DNA of 6,432 nucleotides, taken from the NCBI GenBank assembly GCA_013139625.1, contig WTAK01000170.1, forward strand, positions 1-6,432, written 5' to 3'. The notes below the pieces were generated by a model. It ran no database searches. It was not told the origin of the DNA and was given only the letters and a program-made list of their open reading frames with translations. Below are positions 1 to 5,764 of this stretch, in pieces; within the stretch, counting starts at the first letter, position 1, and each line of letters begins with the position of its first letter. Source of the DNA: Candidatus Delongbacteria bacterium. Lineage in GTDB: Bacteria; UBA4055. Position numbers and translations under genes: made by a program.

Positions 1-554
1 TAAGAAAGAAAATTGCATCATGGCTATTCTATAAATTTTCGCAAAGAATTACAAATATAAAATACGAAAAAGGTTTAGGTGTTTTTAGAGCTATGAAAAG
101 AGAAGCCGTTAAAAATTTGATAAATGTTCCAGAAATGACAGGAACTGTTTTAAGTTTACTATATTGGTCAGGAATTAGCTATGTTTCAGTTCCGCTAAAA
201 AGAGATAAAAGATTCGCTGGAACAACAGGATATACTCTAAAAAAAATGTTTAAATTGAGCTCAGAAAGAATTTTTTCTTATTCACTATTCCCGATGAGGT
301 TAATGACAAATACTGGGCTAATTATTGGTTTTTTGAGTATTGTTGTTGGACTCTTCTTTATTTTTAGGAAATTTTTTATTAGTGAAGTTTTACCAGGGTG
401 GACTTCATTGATTGTAATTGTTTCTTTTTTATTCGGCTTGAATTTCATATTTATGGGATTACTCGGTGAATATATTGGGCGTATATATTTGGAAACAAAA
501 AAAAGACCTAAATATGTGACAGAAACTATTTTGGATTCATTAAAAGAGGATTAA
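1..554 (+). CDS. Family 2 glycosyltransferase, polyprenyl-phosphate type, C-terminal part (5' end outside window)
   Basis: The frame stays open from base 3 with no stop, so this is the last 183 residues of a longer protein; relatives are usually about 310-330 residues. The ATG at 93 is internal, because the residues before it ('KGLGVFRAM') align with the conserved G-x-FR-x-M stretch of the family. Visible in order are that stretch, the 'RFAGTTGY' motif followed by K-K-M and 'FSYSLFPMRL' (the R-x-G-x-S/T-x-Y...SFS-x-x-P-R signature of GtrB/ArnC/DPM1-like enzymes), two membrane helices (about nt 315-383 and 396-464), and the typical tail 'GLLGEYIGRIY' with 'KKRPKYV'. The catalytic GT-A domain with its DxD motif is missing from the window. 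The family transfers a sugar from a nucleotide donor to a polyprenyl phosphate at the cytoplasmic membrane. It is followed 4 nt later by a sugar acyltransferase, consistent with a glycan locus. The sugar transferred is unknown. Confidence 0.9.
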   Translation, partial: RKKIASWLFYKFSQRITNIKYEKGLGVFRAMKREAVKNLINVPEMTGTVLSLLYWSGISYVSVPLKRDKRFAGTTGYTLKKMFKLSSERIFSYSLFPMRLMTNTGLIIGFLSIVVGLFFIFRKFFISEVLPGWTSLIVIVSFLFGLNFIFMGLLGEYIGRIYLETKKRPKYVTETILDSLKED

Positions 555-558
555 TCTT

Positions 559-1215
559 ATGAAAAAAATAATCATTTTAGGTGGTTTAGGTAATGGATCA
601 ATCATAGCAAATGCTATTATTGATGCCAATAAACAAGGTTTTCAAGAGTGGGAATTTGCAGGATATCTCAATGATCGTGTTAATACTGGTGAAAATATTC
701 AAGGTTTCAAAGTTGTTGGAAGTTTAGCAGATACAAAAAAATTTTTGGACAAAGGCTACTATTTTGTAAACACAATATTAAGAATTGATGGACAAAAAGA
801 AAGAATAGATCTTTTTGAAGAATTAGCAATTCCAAAAGAGCGATTGGCAACCTTTATTCATCCAAGAGCATATGTCGCTACTAACGTAATATTAGGTGCG
901 GGAACAATAATTATGCCAAATGTTTCAGTTAATTCTGGTGTGACATTTGGAAATGGATGTTTGATTTTAAATGGGGCTACAATTGCACACGATATTACTT
1001 TTGGAAATTATTGCCATGTTGCCTCCCAAGCATGTTTAGGAGGATATTTATCTATTGAGAGTGGAGTACATATTGGTTTAAATGCTACAATTCGTGAAAA
1101 TCTAACTATCGGTAAAAATTCAACCATCGGGATGGGTGCTGTTTTGACAAAAAATGTTAAAGAAAATGAAATTTGGGTCGGCAATCCAGCAAAATTTCTG
1201 AGGTATGCTAAGTGA
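559..1215 (+). CDS. NeuD/PglD-like sugar acyltransferase (left-handed beta-helix)
   Basis: The 218-residue length is normal for the NeuD/PglD family. The N-terminal third is a Rossmann-like sugar-nucleotide-binding domain beginning 'KKIIILGGLGNGS'. From about residue 103 there are imperfect hexapeptide repeats (for example 'VILGAG', 'VTFGNG', 'ITFGNY', 'LTIGKN', 'STIGMG') that build a left-handed beta-helix, ending in 'VGNPAKFLR', the usual end of these acyltransferases. His144 in 'ATIAHD' lies where PglD has its catalytic His in 'VEHE'; 'HVASQACLGG' follows as expected. Family members acetylate amino or hydroxyl groups of nucleotide sugars or sialic acids using acetyl-CoA. With a WecE-like aminotransferase two genes on, N-acylation of a 4-amino sugar is the most economical role, but this is inference. 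O-acylation, or a longer acyl donor, is possible. AGAGGA at 545-550 is 8 nt before the ATG. Confidence 0.87.
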   Translation: MKKIIILGGLGNGSIIANAIIDANKQGFQEWEFAGYLNDRVNTGENIQGFKVVGSLADTKKFLDKGYYFVNTILRIDGQKERIDLFEELAIPKERLATFIHPRAYVATNVILGAGTIIMPNVSVNSGVTFGNGCLILNGATIAHDITFGNYCHVASQACLGGYLSIESGVHIGLNATIRENLTIGKNSTIGMGAVLTKNVKENEIWVGNPAKFLRYAK

Positions 1216-2366
1216 AAAAGCTTGTAATAATTGGCGCAAGCTATTTGCAGCTACCCCTTGTAAAAAAAGCGAAGGAATTAAATATAGAAACGCATGTTTT
1301 TGCTTGGGAGGATGGGGCGGTAGCTAGATACACGGCTGATTATTTTTATCCAATTTCTATTGTTGATAAAGAAGTAATCCTTATTAAATGCAGAGAAATC
1401 AAACCTAATGGAATTACTTCAATAGCTTCAGATTTAGCTATGCTTACAGTAAATTATATTGCTAAAGAATTAAATTTAATTGGGAATTCTCTGATTTGTT
1501 CTGAAAATGCTAGAAACAAATATACAATGAGAAAACGATTTGTAGAAAATGGAATTAAGTGTCCAAAATTCATTAAAGTGCGAGAAAACCATAATGCCAA
1601 TATAGAAGGAATGCAATTCCCGTTGATTGTAAAACCAATGGATAGTTCTGGAAGTAGAGGTATAAATAAGGTTGATTCGATAGAAGAAATAGATGAAGCA
1701 ATTAATAATGCTGTTCACTATTCTTTGAGCAGAGAAGTGATTATTGAAGAATTTATTAAAGGAGAGGAAGTCAGCGTTGAAATAATTTCTTATGCAGGGA
1801 AACATTACTATTTAACTATTACAGATAAAGAAACAACAGGATCTCCTTATTTTGTAGAAACATCTCACCATCAACCATCAAAATTTATTCAGAATCTAGA
1901 AAAGAGTATAAAAGATTTAACTTTTCGTGGTCTATTTGCTTTGCAAATAGAAAATGGTGCTTCTCATACTGAAATTAAAATTACTCCAAATGGTGAGTTA
2001 TATATTATAGAAATTGGGGCAAGAATGGGAGGCGATTTAATTGGTTCGGATCTTGTACAATTATCAACAGGCTATGATTTTGTTAAAGGGGTAGTAAAAA
2101 TAGCCTTAGGAGAATTTGAAAAACCTCAAAAATACAAGAATAAGTTTTCTGGAGTTTATTTTATTTGTCCTAAAAAAAAAGGCATCATACAAAAAATCAT
2201 TGACACTGCCTGCGATAATACTACTATAACACATAAAGAGCTTATTGTTCAAATTGGAGATAAGGTTGAACCAGTAAGAAAAAGTATAGATAGAAAGGGT
2301 TATTATGTATACGGGAGTACCGAGAAATTGGAAGATAAAAACTTAATTAAACTAGTAATAGAGTAA
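1212..2366 (+). CDS. ATP-grasp domain protein, predicted carboxylate-amine ligase
   Basis: 384 residues starting at GTG; the start overlaps the stop of the preceding gene as GTGA, with CTGAGG at 1198-1203 upstream, so the two are probably translationally coupled. An N-terminal pre-ATP-grasp Rossmann domain ('IIGASYLQLPLV', residues 7-18) resembles that of carbamoyl-phosphate synthase and BtrJ/PurK-type proteins. The ATP-grasp core follows: 'PLIVKPMDSSGSRG' (137-150, ATP-binding Lys141 and a glycine-rich loop), 'VIIEEFIKGEEVSVE' (176-190, adenine-contacting region), 'HTEIK' (252-256) and 'IIEIGARMGGD' (265-275), where Glu267 and Arg271 sit at the metal and phosphate-binding positions. The family activates a carboxylate as an acyl phosphate and joins it to an amine or thiol. 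In this locus it may attach an amino acid or other acid to an amino sugar; the substrates cannot be read from the sequence. The region after about residue 310 is less typical and may determine specificity. Confidence 0.85.
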   Translation: MKKLVIIGASYLQLPLVKKAKELNIETHVFAWEDGAVARYTADYFYPISIVDKEVILIKCREIKPNGITSIASDLAMLTVNYIAKELNLIGNSLICSENARNKYTMRKRFVENGIKCPKFIKVRENHNANIEGMQFPLIVKPMDSSGSRGINKVDSIEEIDEAINNAVHYSLSREVIIEEFIKGEEVSVEIISYAGKHYYLTITDKETTGSPYFVETSHHQPSKFIQNLEKSIKDLTFRGLFALQIENGASHTEIKITPNGELYIIEIGARMGGDLIGSDLVQLSTGYDFVKGVVKIALGEFEKPQKYKNKFSGVYFICPKKKGIIQKIIDTACDNTTITHKELIVQIGDKVEPVRKSIDRKGYYVYGSTEKLEDKNLIKLVIE

Positions 2367-2367
2367 A

Positions 2368-3492
2368 ATGAAAATACCTTTTAATAAACCGCTGATAGTA
2401 GAAGATGAATTCGATAATTTGAAAAAAGTCTTTGAGAATGATAGATTTGCAGGAAATGGAGATTTTTCAAAAAAATGTAATAAGGTTTTAGAAAATAAAA
2501 TTGGATGTGCGAAATCAATTGTTACTTCCTCATGCACAGATGCTCTTGAAATGACGTCACTTTTGACAATGATCGATCCTGATGATGAAGTGATTATGCC
2601 TTCGTTTACTTTTGTATCTACTGCAAGTGCATTTGAGTTAAGAAGAGCAAAAATTGTTTGGTGTGATATCAGGCCTGATACTAAAAATATTGATGAGAAT
2701 AAAATAGAAGAACTTATAACGTCTAAAACAAAAGCTATTGTGGTTGTACATTATGCAGGTGTAGCATGTGAAATGGATACGATAAAAGCAATTTGTAAAA
2801 AGCATAGTATTTATTTAATTGAAGATGCTGCTCAATCAATTGATTGTTACTACAAAGGAAAGCATCTTGGAAGTATCGGAGATTTGGGAACTTTAAGCTT
2901 TCATGAAACTAAGAACATACATTGCGGTGAAGGTGGAGCTCTTTTAGTCAATAATTCATCAATGATTCAAAAGGCAGAATTTATCAGAGACAAAGGGACA
3001 AATAGAATTCAATTTTTAAATAAGAAAGTGGATAAATATACTTGGCACGAACTTGGTTCAAGTTATTTGATGTCTGAGTTACAAGCCGCATTCTTATATT
3101 CTCAATTGAAAGTTTCTGAGGATATCAATAAAAATAGATTAAAAAGCTGGAATCTTTACTACAAATTACTATCAAAATTTTTACCAAAAGAAAAATTACC
3201 ACAGATTCCAAAAGAATGTACTCATAACGCTCACATATTTTATATCTTAGTTGATAATGAAGATGTGAGAGAAAATTTAATAAAATATCTCTCAGAGAAA
3301 GGAATTTTGGCCATATTCCACTACATTCCTTTGCATCAAGCTCCATACTGGAAAGATAAATATAAAAATATTAATCTTCCAATAACTGAAAAAGTCAGTA
3401 AGACAATTATCAGATTACCACTTTTTTATGGAATAAAAGAAAATGAGATCAGATACATTGTAGATTCGATCCATCATTTTTTTGACAAATAG
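2368..3492 (+). CDS. wecE: dTDP-4-amino-4,6-dideoxygalactose transaminase-like (DegT/DnrJ/EryC1/StrS family)
   Basis: A 374-residue PLP enzyme, nearly the length of E. coli WecE/RffA (376) and recognisably similar end to end. Shared landmarks include 'PFNKP' at the start, 'DEVIMPSFTFVSTA' (73-86), 'RPDTKNIDE' (102-110), 'VHYAGVACEMDTI' (127-139), 'EDAAQS' (152-157, Asp153 contacts the pyridine nitrogen), 'FHETKN' with the Schiff-base Lys182, 'GEGGALL' (187-193), 'KGTNR-x-QF' (209-216), 'VDKYTW' plus 'GSSYLMSELQAA', and 'FHYIPLH' (317-323). WecE converts dTDP-4-keto-6-deoxy-D-glucose to dTDP-4-amino-4,6-dideoxy-D-galactose (dTDP-Fuc4N), with glutamate as amino donor, in the cytoplasm. The high motif identity favours that substrate, though a related nucleotide sugar cannot be excluded. 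It starts 1 nt after the ATP-grasp stop with only a weak purine-rich site, suggesting coupled translation. No dTDP-glucose synthase or dehydratase (rmlA/rmlB) is in the window. Confidence 0.88.
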   Translation: MKIPFNKPLIVEDEFDNLKKVFENDRFAGNGDFSKKCNKVLENKIGCAKSIVTSSCTDALEMTSLLTMIDPDDEVIMPSFTFVSTASAFELRRAKIVWCDIRPDTKNIDENKIEELITSKTKAIVVVHYAGVACEMDTIKAICKKHSIYLIEDAAQSIDCYYKGKHLGSIGDLGTLSFHETKNIHCGEGGALLVNNSSMIQKAEFIRDKGTNRIQFLNKKVDKYTWHELGSSYLMSELQAAFLYSQLKVSEDINKNRLKSWNLYYKLLSKFLPKEKLPQIPKECTHNAHIFYILVDNEDVRENLIKYLSEKGILAIFHYIPLHQAPYWKDKYKNINLPITEKVSKTIIRLPLFYGIKENEIRYIVDSIHHFFDK

Positions 3493-3518
3493 TCATTTCT
3501 TTTTCACTTTTTATCTTT

Positions 3519-3547
3519 TTGCCTTATTCCCTATTAATACTTATATT
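3519..3547 (+). promoter_or_regulatory. Candidate sigma70-like promoter
   Basis: TTGCCT (3519-3524) and TATATT (3542-3547) are separated by exactly 17 bases, matching the -35 and -10 consensus at 4/6 and 5/6 positions. It lies in the only sizeable gap between the sugar locus and the following genes, and would give a leader of about 45 bases. In AT-rich DNA such matches arise by chance, and Bacteroidota use a different promoter consensus, so this is tentative. Confidence 0.3.
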
Positions 3548-3589
3548 GTAAAACTATGCGTATTATATGCACGTGCGATGGATAACTAC

Positions 3590-3594
3590 AAGGA
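3590..3594 (+). promoter_or_regulatory. Ribosome-binding site AAGGA
   Basis: AAGGA lies five bases before the ATG at 3600. It supports that start as genuine and argues that the unrecognised small protein is actually translated. Confidence 0.65.
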
Positions 3595-3599
3595 ACTAA

Positions 3600-3995
3600 A
3601 TGCCTGTAAAGATAAAAATAAACGAAGAACAAAAGATTCTTCTGCGTAAAATAGCTGCAGTTATAGCTTCAAAGGGTATGGCCGTTCCTACAATTTTCTT
3701 TTTAGAATCTGTCCAACCATTGAATTATATTGGTAGTCAGGTAATGGCTTACGTAGAACCTTTTTTAACCTTTTTCATTCCCAGAGATGCCTACAATGAT
3801 ATACAGAAGATTTTAGAACAGAGACAAGGGATCAACTATTTTCTTTCTATACTTGAGGATGAGGAGTTCAAAAAGCAGGAGCACGATAAACAAGTTAGAC
3901 AGGATATTAAAAATCTGAAGAAAATGGAAAAAGTTGCTTTGCAAGAGAAGAAAAAACTTGAAAAGAAACTGAAAAAGCAAAAGGAAAAAAAATGA
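3600..3995 (+). CDS. Unrecognised 131-residue protein with lysine-rich helical tail
   Basis: I cannot name this family. The start is well supported by AAGGA five bases upstream, and the gene is translationally linked to the next one through an ATGA overlap. The protein has three visible parts: a charged N-terminus (residues 1-17); a hydrophobic, amphipathic middle (about 18-61) containing 'PTIFFLESVQPLNYIGSQ' and 'PFLTFFIP'; and a charged C-terminal half. In residues 108-131, 12 of 24 residues are lysine, with weak heptad spacing at Leu106, Ala113 and Leu120, so a single helix or short coiled coil is likely. There is no signal peptide. The middle region is broken by prolines and glycines and does not look like a standard transmembrane helix; membrane-surface association is possible. 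The compact, patterned core suggests a real conserved protein, not a chance ORF. Binding of nucleic acid or acidic lipid by the tail is speculation. Confidence 0.75.
   Translation: MPVKIKINEEQKILLRKIAAVIASKGMAVPTIFFLESVQPLNYIGSQVMAYVEPFLTFFIPRDAYNDIQKILEQRQGINYFLSILEDEEFKKQEHDKQVRQDIKNLKKMEKVALQEKKKLEKKLKKQKEKK
3981..3995 (+). other. Coupled stop/start junction (ATGA) with embedded Shine-Dalgarno and A8 tract
   Basis: The TGA stop (3993-3995) of the small protein overlaps the ATG (3992-3994) of the protease. AAGGA at 3981-3985, inside the lysine codons, gives a 6-base spacing to that ATG, so terminating ribosomes can reinitiate directly. Eight consecutive A bases (3985-3992) include the heptamer A-AAA-AAA in the zero frame immediately before the stop. 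Confidence 0.7.
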
Positions 3996-5710
3996 AAAAA
4001 CTAGTATTTTTAATGATAGTAATTTTTACCTTTAATTTATTTTCAGATGGATTTTACACACCTGCCAAAGAAAATAAATTTTCTCCGCGAGCTGAAAATT
4101 TTATTAATTCAGGGACAAAAGAGAATAAAGCATTTGTAATATATTTTACAGATAAGAATATTTTAGACCAAAAAAACTATGAAGAAGCCATCTCAAAAGT
4201 AGAGATCAGTGAAAAAGCTTTAAAGAGAAGAGCAAAGACTTTCAAAAGAAAAGAAAATTTAATCTCGTTCTCAGATCTGCCAGTTTATCAGGTGTATATT
4301 AAACAACTTAACTTGGAGAATATTAGATCTGAGTCAAAGTGGTTTAATTTTGTATCAGCAGAGATCACAGCAGATAAAGCTATTGAAGTTTCAAAGCATG
4401 ATTTTGTAAGATACATTGATGTTCTTCCATCGAAAGCGAAAAAGTTAGACATTAAATCTATAGAGGTAAAAACTTCTAAAGACCCTCGTTTTTATGGTAA
4501 TGCATTTGATCAAGTAGACCAGATAAATATTCCTGCCGTGCACGATCTTGGCTATCATGGAGAAGGTGTTACTTTGTTGATCATTGACACCGGCTTCAAG
4601 AAAGATCATGAAGTGTTTGATAGTCTCACGGTAATAGGAGAAAGAGACTTTATATTTGATGATGATAATGTTTCGTTAGATACAAATGATGTAATAACTT
4701 ACCAAGAAATGCATGGAACTGCATGCTGGTCTATTGTGGCGGGTTATAAGCCAAGTACACTAGTAGGACCTGCTTATAGATCGGATTTTCTTTTAGCTAA
4801 AACAGAAGATTATCTAAATGAGAGTACACTTGAAGAAGATTATATGGTAGAGGCTCTTGAGTGGGGTGAGGCTTTAGGAGCGGATGTAACTTCAATTTCT
4901 TTGGGTTATAGTGAATTTGATGACCCATTGGAAAATTATACTTACGAAGATATGGATGGCGAAACAACAATATGTACCCTGGGAGCAAAAAGAGCTGCAT
5001 ATCTAGGCGTTGTTATTTGTAATTCAATGGGTAATTCCGGAGGAGATCCATGGAAATATTTGACAGCTCCATCGGATGCGGATAGTATCATTTCTGTAGG
5101 TGCAGTTGATCTATCGGGGAATATAGCAGTATTTTCTTCTTACGGACCAACTTATGATGGTAGGATAAAACCTGAAGTAGTTGCGATGGGAGTTAATAAC
5201 TCGCATGCTGTATATACTTCAACCAGTTCTTATGGTACAGGATCAGGCACATCATATTCTGCTCCTTTAACAGCCGGAGTTGCATGTTTATTACTTTCAG
5301 CTCATCCGGAATGGACAAATATGGATGTAAGAGAAGCAATGATGATGACAGCTGATCGTTCAAGTAATCCTGATACTGATGGTCGATACGGATGGGGTCT
5401 TTTAGACGCACTTGCAGCTGTAAATTACGATACAGGAATTGAGAACACCCAAAATATTATTAACGGTGTACAATTATACAATTATCCTAATCCTTTCAAC
5501 CCTGAAACAACTATACATTACACAGACCTTGCGAAAAATTCGAAGATAAATGTTTATAATATAGGTGGAAAATTAATTTCAGAATATTCAAATTTATCAG
5601 GTTCTGGTAAAATAAAATTCAATGCTGAGAATTTACCTGCGGGAGTATATTTTTGCAGTGTTTATAATGAGAATATGATGAATACGATAAAAATGTTGTT
5701 ACTAAAGTAG
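3992..5710 (+). CDS. Secreted S8 subtilisin-like serine protease with T9SS C-terminal sorting domain
   Basis: 572 residues. Residues 1 to about 18 form a signal peptide (two Lys, then a hydrophobic stretch ending 'NLFS'). Residues about 45-150 resemble the prodomain common in Bacteroidota S8 proteases: 'AFVIYFTDKN', 'ISEKALKRRAK', 'DLPVYQVYI', 'SKWFNFVSAEI'. The catalytic domain spans about 186-480 with an intact triad: Asp199 in 'LLIIDTG', His241 in 'MHGTACWSIVAG' and Ser421 in 'GTSYSAPLTAG'; Asn348 in 'SMGNSGG' is the likely oxyanion-hole residue. From about 495 to the end comes a type A T9SS sorting domain ('YNYPNPFNPETTIHY', then 'INVYNIGGKLI', 'LPAGVYF' and a final 'TIKMLLLK'). Expected route: Sec export, prodomain removal, T9SS passage across the outer membrane, and tail cleavage with surface attachment or release. 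The substrate is unknown. No extra beta-sandwich or PA domain separates the catalytic domain from the tail. Confidence 0.95.
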   Translation: MKKLVFLMIVIFTFNLFSDGFYTPAKENKFSPRAENFINSGTKENKAFVIYFTDKNILDQKNYEEAISKVEISEKALKRRAKTFKRKENLISFSDLPVYQVYIKQLNLENIRSESKWFNFVSAEITADKAIEVSKHDFVRYIDVLPSKAKKLDIKSIEVKTSKDPRFYGNAFDQVDQINIPAVHDLGYHGEGVTLLIIDTGFKKDHEVFDSLTVIGERDFIFDDDNVSLDTNDVITYQEMHGTACWSIVAGYKPSTLVGPAYRSDFLLAKTEDYLNESTLEEDYMVEALEWGEALGADVTSISLGYSEFDDPLENYTYEDMDGETTICTLGAKRAAYLGVVICNSMGNSGGDPWKYLTAPSDADSIISVGAVDLSGNIAVFSSYGPTYDGRIKPEVVAMGVNNSHAVYTSTSSYGTGSGTSYSAPLTAGVACLLLSAHPEWTNMDVREAMMMTADRSSNPDTDGRYGWGLLDALAAVNYDTGIENTQNIINGVQLYNYPNPFNPETTIHYTDLAKNSKINVYNIGGKLISEYSNLSGSGKIKFNAENLPAGVYFCSVYNENMMNTIKMLLLK

Positions 5711-5741
5711 TAAGTTGTTCTTAATTACATCAAAATAAATT

Positions 5742-5755
5742 GAGTGAATTCACTC
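5742..5755 (+). repeat. Perfect 14-bp palindrome abutting the lipoprotein ribosome-binding site
   Basis: GAGTGAATTCACTC is its own reverse complement. As RNA it can form a 5-bp GAGUG/CACUC stem with an AAUU loop; two further U-G pairs (5740-5741 with 5756-5757) would reach into the GGAGG Shine-Dalgarno site. As DNA it could be a dimeric operator. There is no following T-run, so it does not look like an intrinsic terminator. Confidence 0.6.
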
Positions 5756-5760
5756 GGAGG
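5756..5760 (+). promoter_or_regulatory. Ribosome-binding site GGAGG
   Basis: GGAGG lies four bases before the ATG at 5765 and fixes the start of the lipoprotein gene. The spacing is slightly short but workable, and the palindrome ends on the base immediately before it. Confidence 0.75.
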
Positions 5761-5764
5761 TTAT

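Noticed and set aside
1476..1805. 109-residue open frame on the minus strand
   Set aside because: It lies wholly inside the ATP-grasp gene, whose motifs are intact; the translation is rich in Phe, Asn and Ile as expected for the antisense of AT-rich coding DNA and has no family features.
2352..2537. 61-residue open frame on the minus strand
   Set aside because: Antisense to the start of the WecE-like gene, whose N-terminus is strongly conserved; no recognisable content.
3125..3346. 73-residue open frame on the minus strand
   Set aside because: Antisense shadow of the WecE-like gene's C-terminal region.
3483..3508. TGAC-AAATA-GTCA followed by a T-rich run as a terminator of the sugar locus
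   Set aside because: The stem is only four base pairs and overlaps the stop codon; the T-rich stretch is interrupted by C. Too weak to call an intrinsic terminator.
4797..5411. Two minus-strand open frames (67 and 72 residues)
   Set aside because: Both are inside the protease catalytic domain and show no domain, signal peptide or plausible start context.
5712..5724. Small inverted repeat just after the protease stop
   Set aside because: Only a four-base-pair AT-rich stem with a mismatch outside it and no T-run; not distinguishable from chance.
5715..5741. TTGTTC and TAAATT as a promoter for the lipoprotein gene
   Set aside because: The spacing is 15 bases and the -10 match is poor; read-through from the protease gene is as likely.
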